A DNA stretch of 62,139 nt, taken from assembly GCA_016717855.1 (NCBI GenBank), contig JADKEV010000037.1, positions 1-62,139 of the forward strand, in the 5' to 3' direction. This document shows, piece after piece, positions 38,209-46,889 of this stretch. This DNA comes from Betaproteobacteria bacterium. Lineage in GTDB: Bacteria > Pseudomonadota > Gammaproteobacteria > Burkholderiales > Casimicrobiaceae. The position numbers and the translations under genes were made by a program. Positions within the stretch are counted from its first letter, which is position 1, and every line of letters starts with the position of its first letter. Under the pieces are notes generated by a model that was not told the DNA's origin, did no database searches, and worked only from the letters and a program-made list of their open reading frames with translations.

Positions 38209-38346
38209 GGCTTCCCTCTCCCTCGGGGAGAGGGAATGAGGGTGAGGGCGGTGGATTCACCTCGCCTGCAAAATCACGTCGCGACGCAATGACCTCCCTC
38301 ACCCCCGCCCCTCTTCCCGAGGGAGAGGGGAGACAACAGGAGCTTC
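38209..38346. repeat. 137-bp intergenic repeat, copy 2
   Basis: Second copy of the element at 32539-32675, in the same orientation, between the DUF4242 promoter and the double GNAT gene. It keeps the left palindrome, the core TGGATTCACCTCGC, and the right GGGAGAGGGGAG end. The remaining 38163-38367 holds nothing else recognisable. Confidence 0.88.
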
Positions 38347-38367
38347 ACTCTCCAATACGCTTGAAGT

Positions 38368-39387
38368 TCAGCCAAGCCGCTTCACGAACGCCAGCCGGTC
38401 GGCCGCGTCGAATCCGGCGTTGTAGAAGAACGCCAGCATGTCGAACGACTCCCGCGACACGACGGTCTCGACGCGCTCGATGTGCAGCGCCTGCAGGTTG
38501 ACGAAGAGTTGCGAGAGCAGCGCGCGGCCGATGCCGGCATGCGCGAACTCGGGCATCACGCCCATGGTGTCGATCACCGCGACCGGCGCGGTGCGGCCGA
38601 AGTCGCCCAGGTCGGTCTTGGCCATGATGAAGCCGACCACCATGCCGTCGACGCGCGCGGTCAGCGAGACGCGGATCGCCGAGTCGTTGAGCGCCTCCTT
38701 GACCAGGTGCGCGATGTAGTCGGAGCGGTCGAGGCCGGTGACGGCGCGATCGACTTTCGCGACGGCGTCGGCGTCTGCCGCGGCGAGTGTGCGCACGTCG
38801 GCGCGGTCGCGCGCCAGCTCCTCGAAATCGTTCGCCGGCGCCACGCTGTAGTTGGTCTCGGTGCCGCCGGCGACCGGCGCGGCGCTGGAATCCTCGGTGA
38901 CTTCGCCCAGCTGCCCGGCGTGCACCGCGCAGTCGATCACCTGGTTGTGGCCCAGTTCGAACCCGGCATGGTCGAGGAAGCGCAGCATCGCATGATGCCG
39001 CCACGCGGCCTGGGTGCGCAGGGCGGTGACGCCGTGGCGCTGGGCCCAGTCCTCGATCGCGTGCAGCAGCGCATCGCCGATGCCGTGCCCGCGCTCGTCC
39101 GGCTCGACGCCGATCACTTCCAGGCGCAGCGCGGGCTCCAGGCGGCCGAACTCGCCGATGAGCCGGCGGGTCAGCACGTAGCCGACCAGTTCGCCCCCGC
39201 GCTCGGCGGCGAACTGGACGTGCAGTTTCGGCTCGAGCAGCGCGGCGTCGAGGCGGCGCTTGAAGTACGGCGTGCGCCGCGCGCGGCCGGCCAGCTTCGC
39301 GTCGATGGCGACGACGGCTTCGAGATCGGCGGGCGCCAGGGGGCGCAATGCGATGTCCGCCGCTTGGGGTGAGGTGTTCGGGTTCAT
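38368..39387 (-). CDS. tandem (double-domain) GNAT N-acetyltransferase
   Basis: This 339-residue protein is made of two GNAT domains (about 12-155 and 190-339). Domain 1 has LRPLAPADLEAVVAIDAKLAG and the acetyl-CoA motif VEPDERGHGIGDALL. Domain 2 has AADADAVAKVDRAVTG with LDRSDY, then GVMPEFAHAGIGRALLSQLF and FYNAGFDAADRL. Domain 2 resembles the single-domain GNAT at 53251-53715, which shares the D-x-A-x-T-G-x3-(S/T)-D-Y block. The stop of hemerythrin is 16 bp before its start, so the two are co-transcribed. The substrate is unknown: a protein N-terminus, or a small aromatic amine as for BadL. The frame is intact. Confidence 0.85.
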   Translation of the reverse strand: MNPNTSPQAADIALRPLAPADLEAVVAIDAKLAGRARRTPYFKRRLDAALLEPKLHVQFAAERGGELVGYVLTRRLIGEFGRLEPALRLEVIGVEPDERGHGIGDALLHAIEDWAQRHGVTALRTQAAWRHHAMLRFLDHAGFELGHNQVIDCAVHAGQLGEVTEDSSAAPVAGGTETNYSVAPANDFEELARDRADVRTLAAADADAVAKVDRAVTGLDRSDYIAHLVKEALNDSAIRVSLTARVDGMVVGFIMAKTDLGDFGRTAPVAVIDTMGVMPEFAHAGIGRALLSQLFVNLQALHIERVETVVSRESFDMLAFFYNAGFDAADRLAFVKRLG

Positions 39388-39403
39388 GCGGTCCTCCGGG
39401 GGT

Positions 39404-39898
39404 TCAGCCTGCCATCGCCAGTTCGCGGTCGGTGTCCTCGTCCAGCAGTTCTTCCACCGCGGGCACCAGCGAGAGTTCTTCCTTGTTGATGTGCCCGCTC
39501 AAGCGCTCGGCGAGTTCCAGTCCATGCATCTTGATGGCCTGCCACGTCGCCGGCTCGACGGCGCCGCCGCGGGTCGACAGCGCGCAGGCCGGGAGGAGTT
39601 CCGCGACGACGGCGCGTATCGTCGCGTGTTCTTCGAGCAGCAGGTCGACCAGGTCGCCGTTGCCGGCATCGGTGAGGCGGCCGAACAGCGCGTTCTCCTC
39701 CAGCGCGAAGTGGCTTGAAACTTCGTTGTTCAGCGCCTCGCTCAGCTTGGCGGCAAACGCGCGCCACGCCGGGTCGTCGGGCGGCGGCGGCCACGCGCCC
39801 TTGCGCCCGCCGAGGATCTGCTCGAGTTGCTCGAGCAGGGCCAGCGCGTTCATGTGCTCTTCGTGGAGCCGCCGGCTGATGTGGCGCTGCAGTTGCAT
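39404..39898 (-). CDS. hemerythrin-like diiron protein
   Basis: This 164-residue four-helix HHE protein starts at ATG 39898. Candidate ligands are H in RRLHEEHMNALALLEQLEQ, H-x3-E in HFALEENALFGRL, H in LLLEEHATIRAVVAELL, and H-x4-E in LSGHINKEELSLVPAVEELL. This matches bacterial hemerythrins, which bind O2 or NO at a diiron site or store/sense oxygen. It is co-transcribed with the double GNAT gene. Its promoter carries the motif shared with the had and padB promoters, so it may belong to the same oxygen- or aromatic-responsive regulon. Confidence 0.85.
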   Translation of the reverse strand: MQLQRHISRRLHEEHMNALALLEQLEQILGGRKGAWPPPPDDPAWRAFAAKLSEALNNEVSSHFALEENALFGRLTDAGNGDLVDLLLEEHATIRAVVAELLPACALSTRGGAVEPATWQAIKMHGLELAERLSGHINKEELSLVPAVEELLDEDTDRELAMAG

Positions 39899-39972
39899 GA
39901 TGGAAGTCTCCGTGGGGGGATGGCGTGGTGGAAGCGGATCCGGGTCGAGAACTCGGGTTAAATACGTAATCA

Positions 39973-40007
39973 AGTACCAAAATACCAATATATGTTTCGG
40001 ATGTCAA
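39973..40007 (-). promoter_or_regulatory. hemerythrin-operon promoter with candidate operator
   Basis: On the minus strand TTGACA (40007-40002), 17-bp spacer, TATTTT (39984-39979). The 16-mer TTGGTATTTTGGTACT (39988-39973) covers the -10 and matches 13 of 16 positions of the had operator candidate. The local AT-rich island (39960-40005) stands out in a GC-rich region. Confidence 0.6.
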
Positions 40008-40077
40008 GAGGCGCCGAGACTGTGGACTCGCGAGGGCGGCTTGAACTTCTTCCGAGTGTCAAGGGTGGGGTCGCAGC

Positions 40078-40220
40078 CCGGGCGGCCCCCGCCGGGGGGG
40101 GGCCCGGGGGCGGGCCCGCCGGCCCGGGGGGGGGCGGGGCCGGCCCCCCCCCCGCCGCGCGCCCCCCCCGGGGGGGGGGGGCCCCGCGGCGGCAGCCCCG
40201 CGCCCAACACCCCCCCCGCC
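40078..40220. repeat. low-complexity G/C homopolymer tract
   Basis: About 140 bases almost free of A and T, made of alternating runs of G and C (for example G8, C10, G12). No frame has protein-like content. It lies in the 462-bp gap between hemerythrin and the EmrA-type gene, which otherwise holds only the hemerythrin promoter. The tract is probably an assembly or consensus artefact. Confidence 0.75.
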
Positions 40221-40360
40221 CGTCAAGGATTGGCATTGACTGGGGTGAAGCGGTCTGGGATACTGAGGTCGTGAGGTTGAATTTCCGGTTCCTTCACCCG
40301 CCGCGGGGCGGGGGGGTCACCAGGATAATGGCCGGGGAGATTTGACGGCGATGGTGCACC

Positions 40361-41548
40361 TTGAAGTTGCTTGAAACAGTGCCCGAAACGGGTGCCGGGA
40401 CAGGCGCGACGGGCAATGCCTCCGCCGACACTATTCCCGCCGCGAACCAAACCACACGCCGCATGGCGCTGACCACGCGAAGGAAACGCTGGCTCCTCGC
40501 GCCGCTCGCGATCGGGCTTGCGCTCTGGGCCGGGCAGTGGCTGGTCCATCGCTACACGCACGTCGGCATCGATGACGCGCGCATCGACGGCGAGGTGATC
40601 ACCATCTCGAGCCGCGTTCCCGGCTGGGTCACCGAGCTGCCGGTCATCGAGGGCGATGAAGTCAAACAAGGCCAGGTCCTCGCCCGCATCGATTCGCGCG
40701 ATGCGCTCCTGCAGCGTGAAGTCCTTCTCGCCAAGCTGCAGGGCATCGAAATGCAGATGGCGGTCGTGCGCGCGCAAACCGGCCAGGTGGATCAGGAAAC
40801 GCTCGGCAAATTCCAAAGCGAGACCAATCGCCTTGTCGCCGCCGAAGCCGAGGTGGCATCGCTCGATGCGCAACTCAAGCAGGTGCGCGACGACTACCAG
40901 CGCGCGCAGGAGCTGACCGCGGCCAAATGGCTGTCGCAGCAAGCGATGGACCGCGCACGCACTGCCTATCAGCAGGCCGAGGAGAACCATCGCAAGGCGG
41001 TGGCGGAAGTCGCCGCCGCGCGGGGCACGCTTTCCTCGGCCGGCGGCAGCCGCCGCCAGCTCTCGGTCATGGAACGGCAGCTCCTGGTGCTGGCCCGCCA
41101 GGCAGACGAGATACGCGCCGAGATACGGCGCCAGGAAGTCGACATCGCCGATCGCACCATCACGAGCCCGGCCGACGGCGCCGTGGTGATGACCTTTACG
41201 CGCAGGGGCGAGCATGTGTCCCCCGGACAGCGCATGCTGATGTTCCACGATCCCAGTCAGATCTGGGTCGAGGCGAACGTCAAGGAAACCGACGTGGGAC
41301 GGCTCAAGCCCGGGATGAAGGCCGACATCCGCGTCGATGCCTTTCCCGACAAGGTATTCCACGGCCAGGTCTTTCGCATTGGCCAGGCGGCGACCAGCAA
41401 GTTCGCCCTGCTGCCGGATCCGAATCCGAGCGGCAACTTCACCAAGATCACGCAACGCCTGCCGGTGCGGTTGCTGCTCACCGACAAGGACCCAACGCTG
41501 CGCCCGGGGATGATGGTGGAAGTCGACGTCAATGTCCGAGACCATTGA
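40361..41548 (+). CDS. emrA: EmrA/HlyD-type membrane fusion protein
   Basis: This 395-residue periplasmic adaptor of a tripartite efflux pump has a single N-terminal membrane span (WLLAPLAIGLALWAGQWLVH). A biotinyl-lipoyl half-motif follows (DDARIDGEVITISSRVPGWV, VIEGDEVKQGQVLARID), then a long coiled-coil hairpin (~residues 110-235), the second lipoyl half (ADGAVVMTFTRRGEHVSPGQ) and a beta-barrel domain. The frame opens at TTG 40361. ATG 40463 (MALTTRRKRW), just before the span, is a reasonable alternative start. It overlaps emrB by 17 bp. Confidence 0.9.
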   Translation: MKLLETVPETGAGTGATGNASADTIPAANQTTRRMALTTRRKRWLLAPLAIGLALWAGQWLVHRYTHVGIDDARIDGEVITISSRVPGWVTELPVIEGDEVKQGQVLARIDSRDALLQREVLLAKLQGIEMQMAVVRAQTGQVDQETLGKFQSETNRLVAAEAEVASLDAQLKQVRDDYQRAQELTAAKWLSQQAMDRARTAYQQAEENHRKAVAEVAAARGTLSSAGGSRRQLSVMERQLLVLARQADEIRAEIRRQEVDIADRTITSPADGAVVMTFTRRGEHVSPGQRMLMFHDPSQIWVEANVKETDVGRLKPGMKADIRVDAFPDKVFHGQVFRIGQAATSKFALLPDPNPSGNFTKITQRLPVRLLLTDKDPTLRPGMMVEVDVNVRDH

Positions 41549-43109
41549 CGTTCTTTTCGCGCGCTATGGCGCGAGCTATCGTTGGCTCGTCGCCGTTACG
41601 GTGCTGCTGGGCATGACCTCCGCCGTCGTCACCACGACCACGGTCAACGTCGCCATACCCGACATCATGGGCACGTTCGGCATGGGGCAGGACCGGGCCC
41701 AGTGGGTGTCGACGGGTGCCCTTGCCGGAACGACCGTCGCGATGCTGCTCAACGCGTGGATGATCACCCGGTTCGGGCCCCGCCGGACCTTTCTCGGCGC
41801 ACTGTCGGTCTTCGTCGCCGCACTCATGGTGGCGGGATCGAGCCCGAACGATTCCGTGCTCATTTTCGCGAGGGTTGCGCAAGGCGCGGTCGCCGGGCTG
41901 CTGCAACCGCTGGCGATCTACACTTTGTACCGGGTGTTTCCGGCAGATCAGAAGGGCAAGGCGATGGGCCTCTTCGGCATCACCGTCATCCTCGGGCCCG
42001 CGCTCGGTCCTACGCTGGGCGGCATCCTGATCGAGCACTTCAACTGGCGCTATGTGTTCTTCATCGCGATGCCCGTGGCCGCCGCGGCGATGCTGCTGGG
42101 CAGCATGTTCATGCCGGAACGGGAGGAATCGGCGCCGCGCACCAACTTCGACTGGACTGCATTCGCGCTGCTGTCGCTGGCGCTCGCCTGCCTGCTGACG
42201 GGCCTGTCCGGCGGGCAGCGCGCCGGATGGAATTCCGACTACATCCTGTCGTTGCTGGCCGTGGCGGTGGCCGCGGGCGTGGCGTTCGTCGCTCGCGAAC
42301 TTCGCTCACAGCAGCCGCTGGTCGCGCTGCGCGCATTGGCCAACCCGCAGTTTGCCGCTGCCTCCGCGGTCGCCTGCATTTTCGGCGCGGGACTGTTCGG
42401 ATCGGTCTACCTCGTGCCGCTCTTCGTCCAGACCGTGCAGGGTTTCACGCCTCTGGCGGCGGGACTGCTGCTGATGCCCGCAGGCCTTGTGCTCGGGCTG
42501 TTCCTGCCGATCAGCGGCTATCTGACCGACCGCCTTTCGCCCCGATGGCTGATCATCGGCGGCCTGCTCTGCTTCTGCGTGTCGTCGTACTGGATGGGCG
42601 GCGTCGATGTCAACACGCCCTTCTGGAGCCTCGCGTGGTGGATCGTGGTGGGACGCGTCGGCCTTGGCCTGATCAATCCGTCTCTCAACGTTGCCGCGTT
42701 GCGGGCATTGCGCCCGGAACTGCTCGGGCAGGGCGCGGGAATGATCAATTTCTTCCGCCAGCTCGGCGGCGCGTTCGGGGTGAACCTGCTTTCGGTGGCG
42801 CTGGACCGCCGCACTTCCTTTCACAGCGACGCGTTGACAAGCCTGCAGGTGGCGGGCAACAGCGCCACCGCAGAGTTGGTGCGCGCAATCGAGCGCGCCT
42901 TGTCGCAGGCGGGCGCATCGCCGGACCTGCAGTTGCAAGGCGCCATGCACTTTCTCGGCCGGGTCGTGCAGTCGCAAGCCTATACCTTGGCTTTCCGCGA
43001 CTGTTTTCTCATTGTCGCGCTGGTCTTCGCCCTCGCGTTGCTGCCGGCCTGGATCATCGGCAGGACGCAGTCAGGCGTATCCCGCCTTGCCGCGGGCGCG
43101 CCCGCCTGA
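41532..43109 (+). CDS. emrB: EmrB/DHA2-type MFS drug exporter
   Basis: This 525-residue major facilitator of the 14-span DHA2 group has N-terminal VNVAIPDIMGTFGMGQDRAQWV (cut: IPDIMGTFGMGQDRAQWV), motif A-like ITRFGPRRTFLGA, the motif C region GITVILGPALGPTLGGILIE, and the domain linker MPEREESAPRTNFDW. It exports hydrophobic compounds, energised by protons, with EmrA. Near an aromatic catabolic island it could export toxic aromatic acids, but no substrate can be read. The frame is intact. No local regulator is apparent. Confidence 0.92.
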   Translation: MSETIDVLFARYGASYRWLVAVTVLLGMTSAVVTTTTVNVAIPDIMGTFGMGQDRAQWVSTGALAGTTVAMLLNAWMITRFGPRRTFLGALSVFVAALMVAGSSPNDSVLIFARVAQGAVAGLLQPLAIYTLYRVFPADQKGKAMGLFGITVILGPALGPTLGGILIEHFNWRYVFFIAMPVAAAAMLLGSMFMPEREESAPRTNFDWTAFALLSLALACLLTGLSGGQRAGWNSDYILSLLAVAVAAGVAFVARELRSQQPLVALRALANPQFAAASAVACIFGAGLFGSVYLVPLFVQTVQGFTPLAAGLLLMPAGLVLGLFLPISGYLTDRLSPRWLIIGGLLCFCVSSYWMGGVDVNTPFWSLAWWIVVGRVGLGLINPSLNVAALRALRPELLGQGAGMINFFRQLGGAFGVNLLSVALDRRTSFHSDALTSLQVAGNSATAELVRAIERALSQAGASPDLQLQGAMHFLGRVVQSQAYTLAFRDCFLIVALVFALALLPAWIIGRTQSGVSRLAAGAPA

Positions 43110-43498
43110 CGGCCGCGCGCGAACCGCCCGCCGCTGCCGCTGCGACGGGCTCCATCTTGTCAATGATTACAGTCTCTTCAGGGCCTGTAAGCGGCTCTGC
43201 CACTCCTTGCGGTAGTTCTGCACGTCGGCTTCGGGCGCTGGGCCAGGGCAAACAACAAATGCAATACTGCGGCCGGCAGATAGGTCCGCTTTGCCTGCTT
43301 ACCGCTGCCAGCGGTTTGAAGAATCCGTGGGATTCCAACCACCGCTACACACCGCGGCGTTTGGACATTGCCGACATGATGGCCGTGGGTTGGCGTGATG
43401 AAGGGATCGCCTTTTGTACGGCGCAGTGATGCGCTGCGCCTGCCCGGGTGTTGGCAATCGGGTCAGGGTGACACTGGATCGGCTCGATTTGAATATTG
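43110..43498. other. gene-free stretch with a possible gene remnant
   Basis: No complete gene is seen. On the minus strand, 43236-43167 reads EADVQNYRKEWQSRLQALKRL followed by TAA (stated as one end fragment of 21 codons minus the first Ala-Asp context). It looks like the genuine C-terminus of a lost protein. The rest gives only Cys/His-containing plus-strand frames without a recognisable family. Confidence 0.35.
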
Positions 43499-43535
43499 AC
43501 TGATGGGTGTCGCTGCGCTCGACCCATCCTACGCC
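43499..43535. repeat. dispersed GATGGGT repeat at the hcrB 3' end
   Basis: TGATGGGTGTCGCTGCGCTC...ACCCATCCTACG is a single copy of the element at 13870-13988. It provides the TAG stop of hcrB, and the adjoining GGAATTACG is also shared with the flank at 13991-13999. It can fold as a hairpin and may act as a 3' stabiliser or terminator. Confidence 0.75.
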
Positions 43536-44530
43536 GGAATTACGTTCGCGGTTGCGGTGATCGACAGCTCCCGCACCAGCCGCACCGCCAGCACCGCGGC
43601 AACCTGTCGCCGGTAGTTCGATGCCGTCACCGTGGTGCGCATCGGGCTGACCTGCTTCTGGATCAGCTTGGACAATTCGGCCAGCAGTGTGCCGTCGACC
43701 GGCCGGCCCAGCAGCGCATCCGTTCCCTCGAGCAGGAACGGCCGCGGATTGGTGCCGGTCAGCGCGACGGCCAGCGACGACAGCGCGTCGCTGTCGGCGT
43801 GCAGCGAGACCGCGACGCCGGCCAGCGGAAAGTCGATTGCCGCGCGGGCGCGGGCCTTACGGTAGCCCGAGCGCAGGCCGTCATCGACCGCGCCCAGAAA
43901 CACGCCCGTCAATATCTCGGTGCGCTCCAGCGCCAGATGCGCGGCGCCGTCCTCGACGTAGAGATCGGCGAGCGACACCCGGCGCGTACCGGCGGGCGAG
44001 GCGATTTCGATCGCCGCGCCATGGACCATCAACGCCGGCGCGAGGTCGCCGCTGAACGCCGCATGGCAGCGCTTGCCCGTCGGCGCGACGTGGCAGGTGT
44101 CGCCGCGATACTTCAGGCAATAGTCGTTGCCCGCGCGCCACGCCTGGCTCTGGTTGAAGAACACGCAGCGCGTGTCGAGACAGAGATTCCCGCCCAGCGT
44201 GGCGACCGCCCGATGCGCAGGCGCCGCGACCGCGCGCGCCGCGGCGACGAGCGCCGGATACGCGAGGGCCAGTTCGGCATTGTCGGCGATGGTCTCCAGC
44301 GTGACGCCCGCGCCCAGGCGCAGGCCGCTAGCCTCGGCCGTGATGCCGGACAACTCCGGCACGCGTCCCAGCTCGATCAGCGTGGCCGGCGCGCCGAGTC
44401 CGTGCCGCAGGTTGGTGATCAGGTCGGTGCCGCCGGCGACGACGCGCGCGCTGTCGTTCGCGGCGAGCAGCGCCAGCGCCGCGTCCAGGCTCTGCGGGCT
44501 CTGCAACTCGAAGCGTGGCAGCAGTTGCAT
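43529..44530 (-). CDS. hcrB: 4-hydroxybenzoyl-CoA reductase, FAD/Fe-S subunit
   Basis: This 333-residue flavin subunit is of the xanthine oxidase family. The FAD motif is ARVVAGGTDLITNLRHG, and the second motif TLGGNLCLDTRC starts the feature unique to HcrB: a ~40-residue insertion with four Cys (CLDTRCVFFNQSQ, YCLKYRGDTCHVA) that carries an extra [4Fe-4S] cluster and inverts electron flow. The start ATG 44530 is 4 bp after hcrA. The C-terminal residues NVIPA and the TAG lie at the edge of the dispersed repeat. Together with HcrA and HcrC it removes the para-hydroxyl of 4-hydroxybenzoyl-CoA to yield benzoyl-CoA, using reduced ferredoxin. Confidence 0.93.
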   Translation of the reverse strand: MQLLPRFELQSPQSLDAALALLAANDSARVVAGGTDLITNLRHGLGAPATLIELGRVPELSGITAEASGLRLGAGVTLETIADNAELALAYPALVAAARAVAAPAHRAVATLGGNLCLDTRCVFFNQSQAWRAGNDYCLKYRGDTCHVAPTGKRCHAAFSGDLAPALMVHGAAIEIASPAGTRRVSLADLYVEDGAAHLALERTEILTGVFLGAVDDGLRSGYRKARARAAIDFPLAGVAVSLHADSDALSSLAVALTGTNPRPFLLEGTDALLGRPVDGTLLAELSKLIQKQVSPMRTTVTASNYRRQVAAVLAVRLVRELSITATANVIPA

Positions 44531-44534
44531 GGCA

Positions 44535-46889
44535 TCAGTCTCCCGCCACGGCGTTGCGGCTGCGCGCGGCCTGCAGCCGTTCGGCGCGCCGCCGTTTCTG
44601 TATCGCTTCCAGCACCCGGTCGGGCGACGCCGGCAGCTCGGTCAGCCGCAGCCCGATCGCATCCGCAATCGCGTTGGTCAGCGCCGGCAGGAAGCCCGAG
44701 AGCGAGCCTTCGCCGGCCTCCTTGGCGCCCAACGGTCCGCCCGGGTCCATGCTCTCGACGATCTGCACTTCGATCGGCGGCGAGTCCTCGATCGTCGGCA
44801 TCCGGTAGTCGAGCAGGTTGGCCGCGAGCGCGCGCCCCTGGTGGAATTGCGTCTCCTCGAACAACGCCTGGCCCATGCCCATCCACACCGAACCCTGGAC
44901 CTGTCCCTCGACCGCCAGCGGGTTGATCGCGAAGCCGCAGTCGTGCGCAACCCAGACCTTTTCCACGCGGACCATCCCGGTCTCTTCGTCGACGTCGACT
45001 TCGACGACTTGCGCCGCGTACGAAAACCCGGCGGAAGAACCCACCGCGGCGCCGCGGAACTTGCCGCCCTGGGTTTCGGGCGGCGTCGAATACGTGCCCT
45101 TGACCGAGATCGTCCCCGACTCTTCCAGCGCGGCAGTCACGGTAGCCATGTACGACAGTTCCTGGTCGGTGCCCGCGACACGGTAGACCTCGCCCGCGCA
45201 GTCGATGTCGGCCGGCGCGACTTCGAGCTTCCTGGCCGCCGCCTCGATCAGCAATGTCCGCAGGTTGCGCGCGGCGGCCAGCGCCGCGTTGCCGACCATG
45301 AACGACACCCGCGACGAGTACGAGCCGTTGTCCTTGGGCGTGACCGCGCTGTCGTTGGCGACCACGCGCAGCCGCGCTAGCCCCAAGCCCAGCGTGTCGG
45401 CGACGACCTGCGCGACCAGCGTCGAGGAGCCCTGGCCGATGTCGGAGGCGCCGGTCAGCACGGTGATGCCGCCGTCGAAGTCGAGCTTCAAGCCCACCAC
45501 CGCATGCGGCTCGCCGGTCCAGTGGACCGGCTTGGCCGAGCCGCTGACGTAATGCGAGCAGGCCATCCCCAGGCCGCGACCGCGCGGCAGCGATCCCTTC
45601 CGTTCGTGCCAGCCCGACGCGCGCTCGACGCGGTCGAGGCATTCGGCCAGCCCATATGAGTTGATCTGCAGATCGTTGATGGTGCGCACCGGCGCGGTGA
45701 ACAGATTGGCGCGGCGCACGGCGAACGGATCCAGCCCGAGTTCTGCGGCCATCGCATCGAGCACCGATTCGAACGCATGGCGGACGTCGACCGAGCCATG
45801 GCCGCGCATCGCGCCGCAGGGCGGCAGGTTGGCGTACACGCGCAGGCCGCGATAGCGCGAGGCCGGCACCCGGTACAGCGCGTGCAGCATCGCGCCCGCG
45901 TACAGGATGGTCACCAGCCCGTAACCGGCATACGCGCCGCCGCGCTGGATGGCTTCGCACTCGACGGCGGTGATCGCGCCATCCGGGGCGAGCCCGATCT
46001 TCAGCCGCACGTCGGTTTCCGGCCGGCCGCGGTGGGTGAGCAGCGTGTCCTCGCGCGAGAGTTCCAGCTTGACCGTCCCGCGCGCCGCGCGCGCCAGCAG
46101 GCCGGCGATGAGTTCGAAGTTGAGCGTCTCGGTGCGCTGGCCGAAGCCGCCGCCGACGAAGGGCTTGACCACGCGGATCGCGCCCGGCGCCATCCGCAGG
46201 CACTGCGCCAGCATCAGGTGCACGTAGTAGGGGACCTGCGTGGTCGTGTGCAGCGTCAGCCGCTCGCGCTCGGCGTCGTACTCGGCCAGCGAGCAATTCG
46301 GTTCCATCTGCGCGTGCGTGACTTCGGCATAGTGGAAGCTCTGCTCGCGCACCAGCGCCGCGGCGGCGAAACCGGCGTCCACGTCGCCGAATTCCTGCGC
46401 GACCTCGCGCTCGACATTGCCGGGCTTGTTGGCGTGCAGCGGCGTCGCGCCTTCGGCGCGTGCTTCCGACGAGCTGAAGTAAGCGGGCAGGGGCTTGATG
46501 GTCAGCTTGATCGCCGCCAGCGCCGCGGCTGCGGTCTCTTCGTCGATGGCCGCGACCGCGGCGATCGGCTCGCCGATGTAGCGGACCTTGTCGCGGGCCA
46601 GCGGATATTCGTTCTGCGCGATCGGGATCACGCCGTACGGCTGGTCGCAATCGGCGCCGGTGATGATCGCCTGCACGCCGGGCAGGGCGCGCGCGCGGGA
46701 CGTGTCGATGGCGACGATCTCGCCGTGGGCGACGGGGCTGCGCAGGATGCGGCCGACCCAGGCCTGGGTCTTCGGCACCAATGCGGCGAGGTCCGCCGTG
46801 TAGCGGGCGCGGCCGGTGACCTTTTCGATGCCGTCGACCAGCGGCACCGGCACGCCGGCGATGCGGTCGCGGTTTGCGTGGCGCGTCAC
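44535..46889 (-). CDS. hcrA: 4-hydroxybenzoyl-CoA reductase, molybdopterin subunit
   Basis: This 784-residue molybdenum catalytic subunit (xanthine oxidase type, slightly longer than typical HcrA) starts at GTG 46889, overlapping the hcrC stop. Visible motifs are IAGVPVPLVDGIEKVTGRAR, the Mo-site Gly region KPFVGGGFGQRTETLNFE, PPCGAMRGHGSVDVRHAFES, GASDIGQGSSTLVAQV, and the C-terminal PGGPLGAKEAGEGSLSGFLP with the conserved active-site Glu. It performs reductive dehydroxylation of the aromatic ring. The frame is intact. The Hcr identity rests mainly on the HcrB insertion and the catabolic context. Confidence 0.92.
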   Translation of the reverse strand: MTRHANRDRIAGVPVPLVDGIEKVTGRARYTADLAALVPKTQAWVGRILRSPVAHGEIVAIDTSRARALPGVQAIITGADCDQPYGVIPIAQNEYPLARDKVRYIGEPIAAVAAIDEETAAAALAAIKLTIKPLPAYFSSSEARAEGATPLHANKPGNVEREVAQEFGDVDAGFAAAALVREQSFHYAEVTHAQMEPNCSLAEYDAERERLTLHTTTQVPYYVHLMLAQCLRMAPGAIRVVKPFVGGGFGQRTETLNFELIAGLLARAARGTVKLELSREDTLLTHRGRPETDVRLKIGLAPDGAITAVECEAIQRGGAYAGYGLVTILYAGAMLHALYRVPASRYRGLRVYANLPPCGAMRGHGSVDVRHAFESVLDAMAAELGLDPFAVRRANLFTAPVRTINDLQINSYGLAECLDRVERASGWHERKGSLPRGRGLGMACSHYVSGSAKPVHWTGEPHAVVGLKLDFDGGITVLTGASDIGQGSSTLVAQVVADTLGLGLARLRVVANDSAVTPKDNGSYSSRVSFMVGNAALAAARNLRTLLIEAAARKLEVAPADIDCAGEVYRVAGTDQELSYMATVTAALEESGTISVKGTYSTPPETQGGKFRGAAVGSSAGFSYAAQVVEVDVDEETGMVRVEKVWVAHDCGFAINPLAVEGQVQGSVWMGMGQALFEETQFHQGRALAANLLDYRMPTIEDSPPIEVQIVESMDPGGPLGAKEAGEGSLSGFLPALTNAIADAIGLRLTELPASPDRVLEAIQKRRRAERLQAARSRNAVAGD

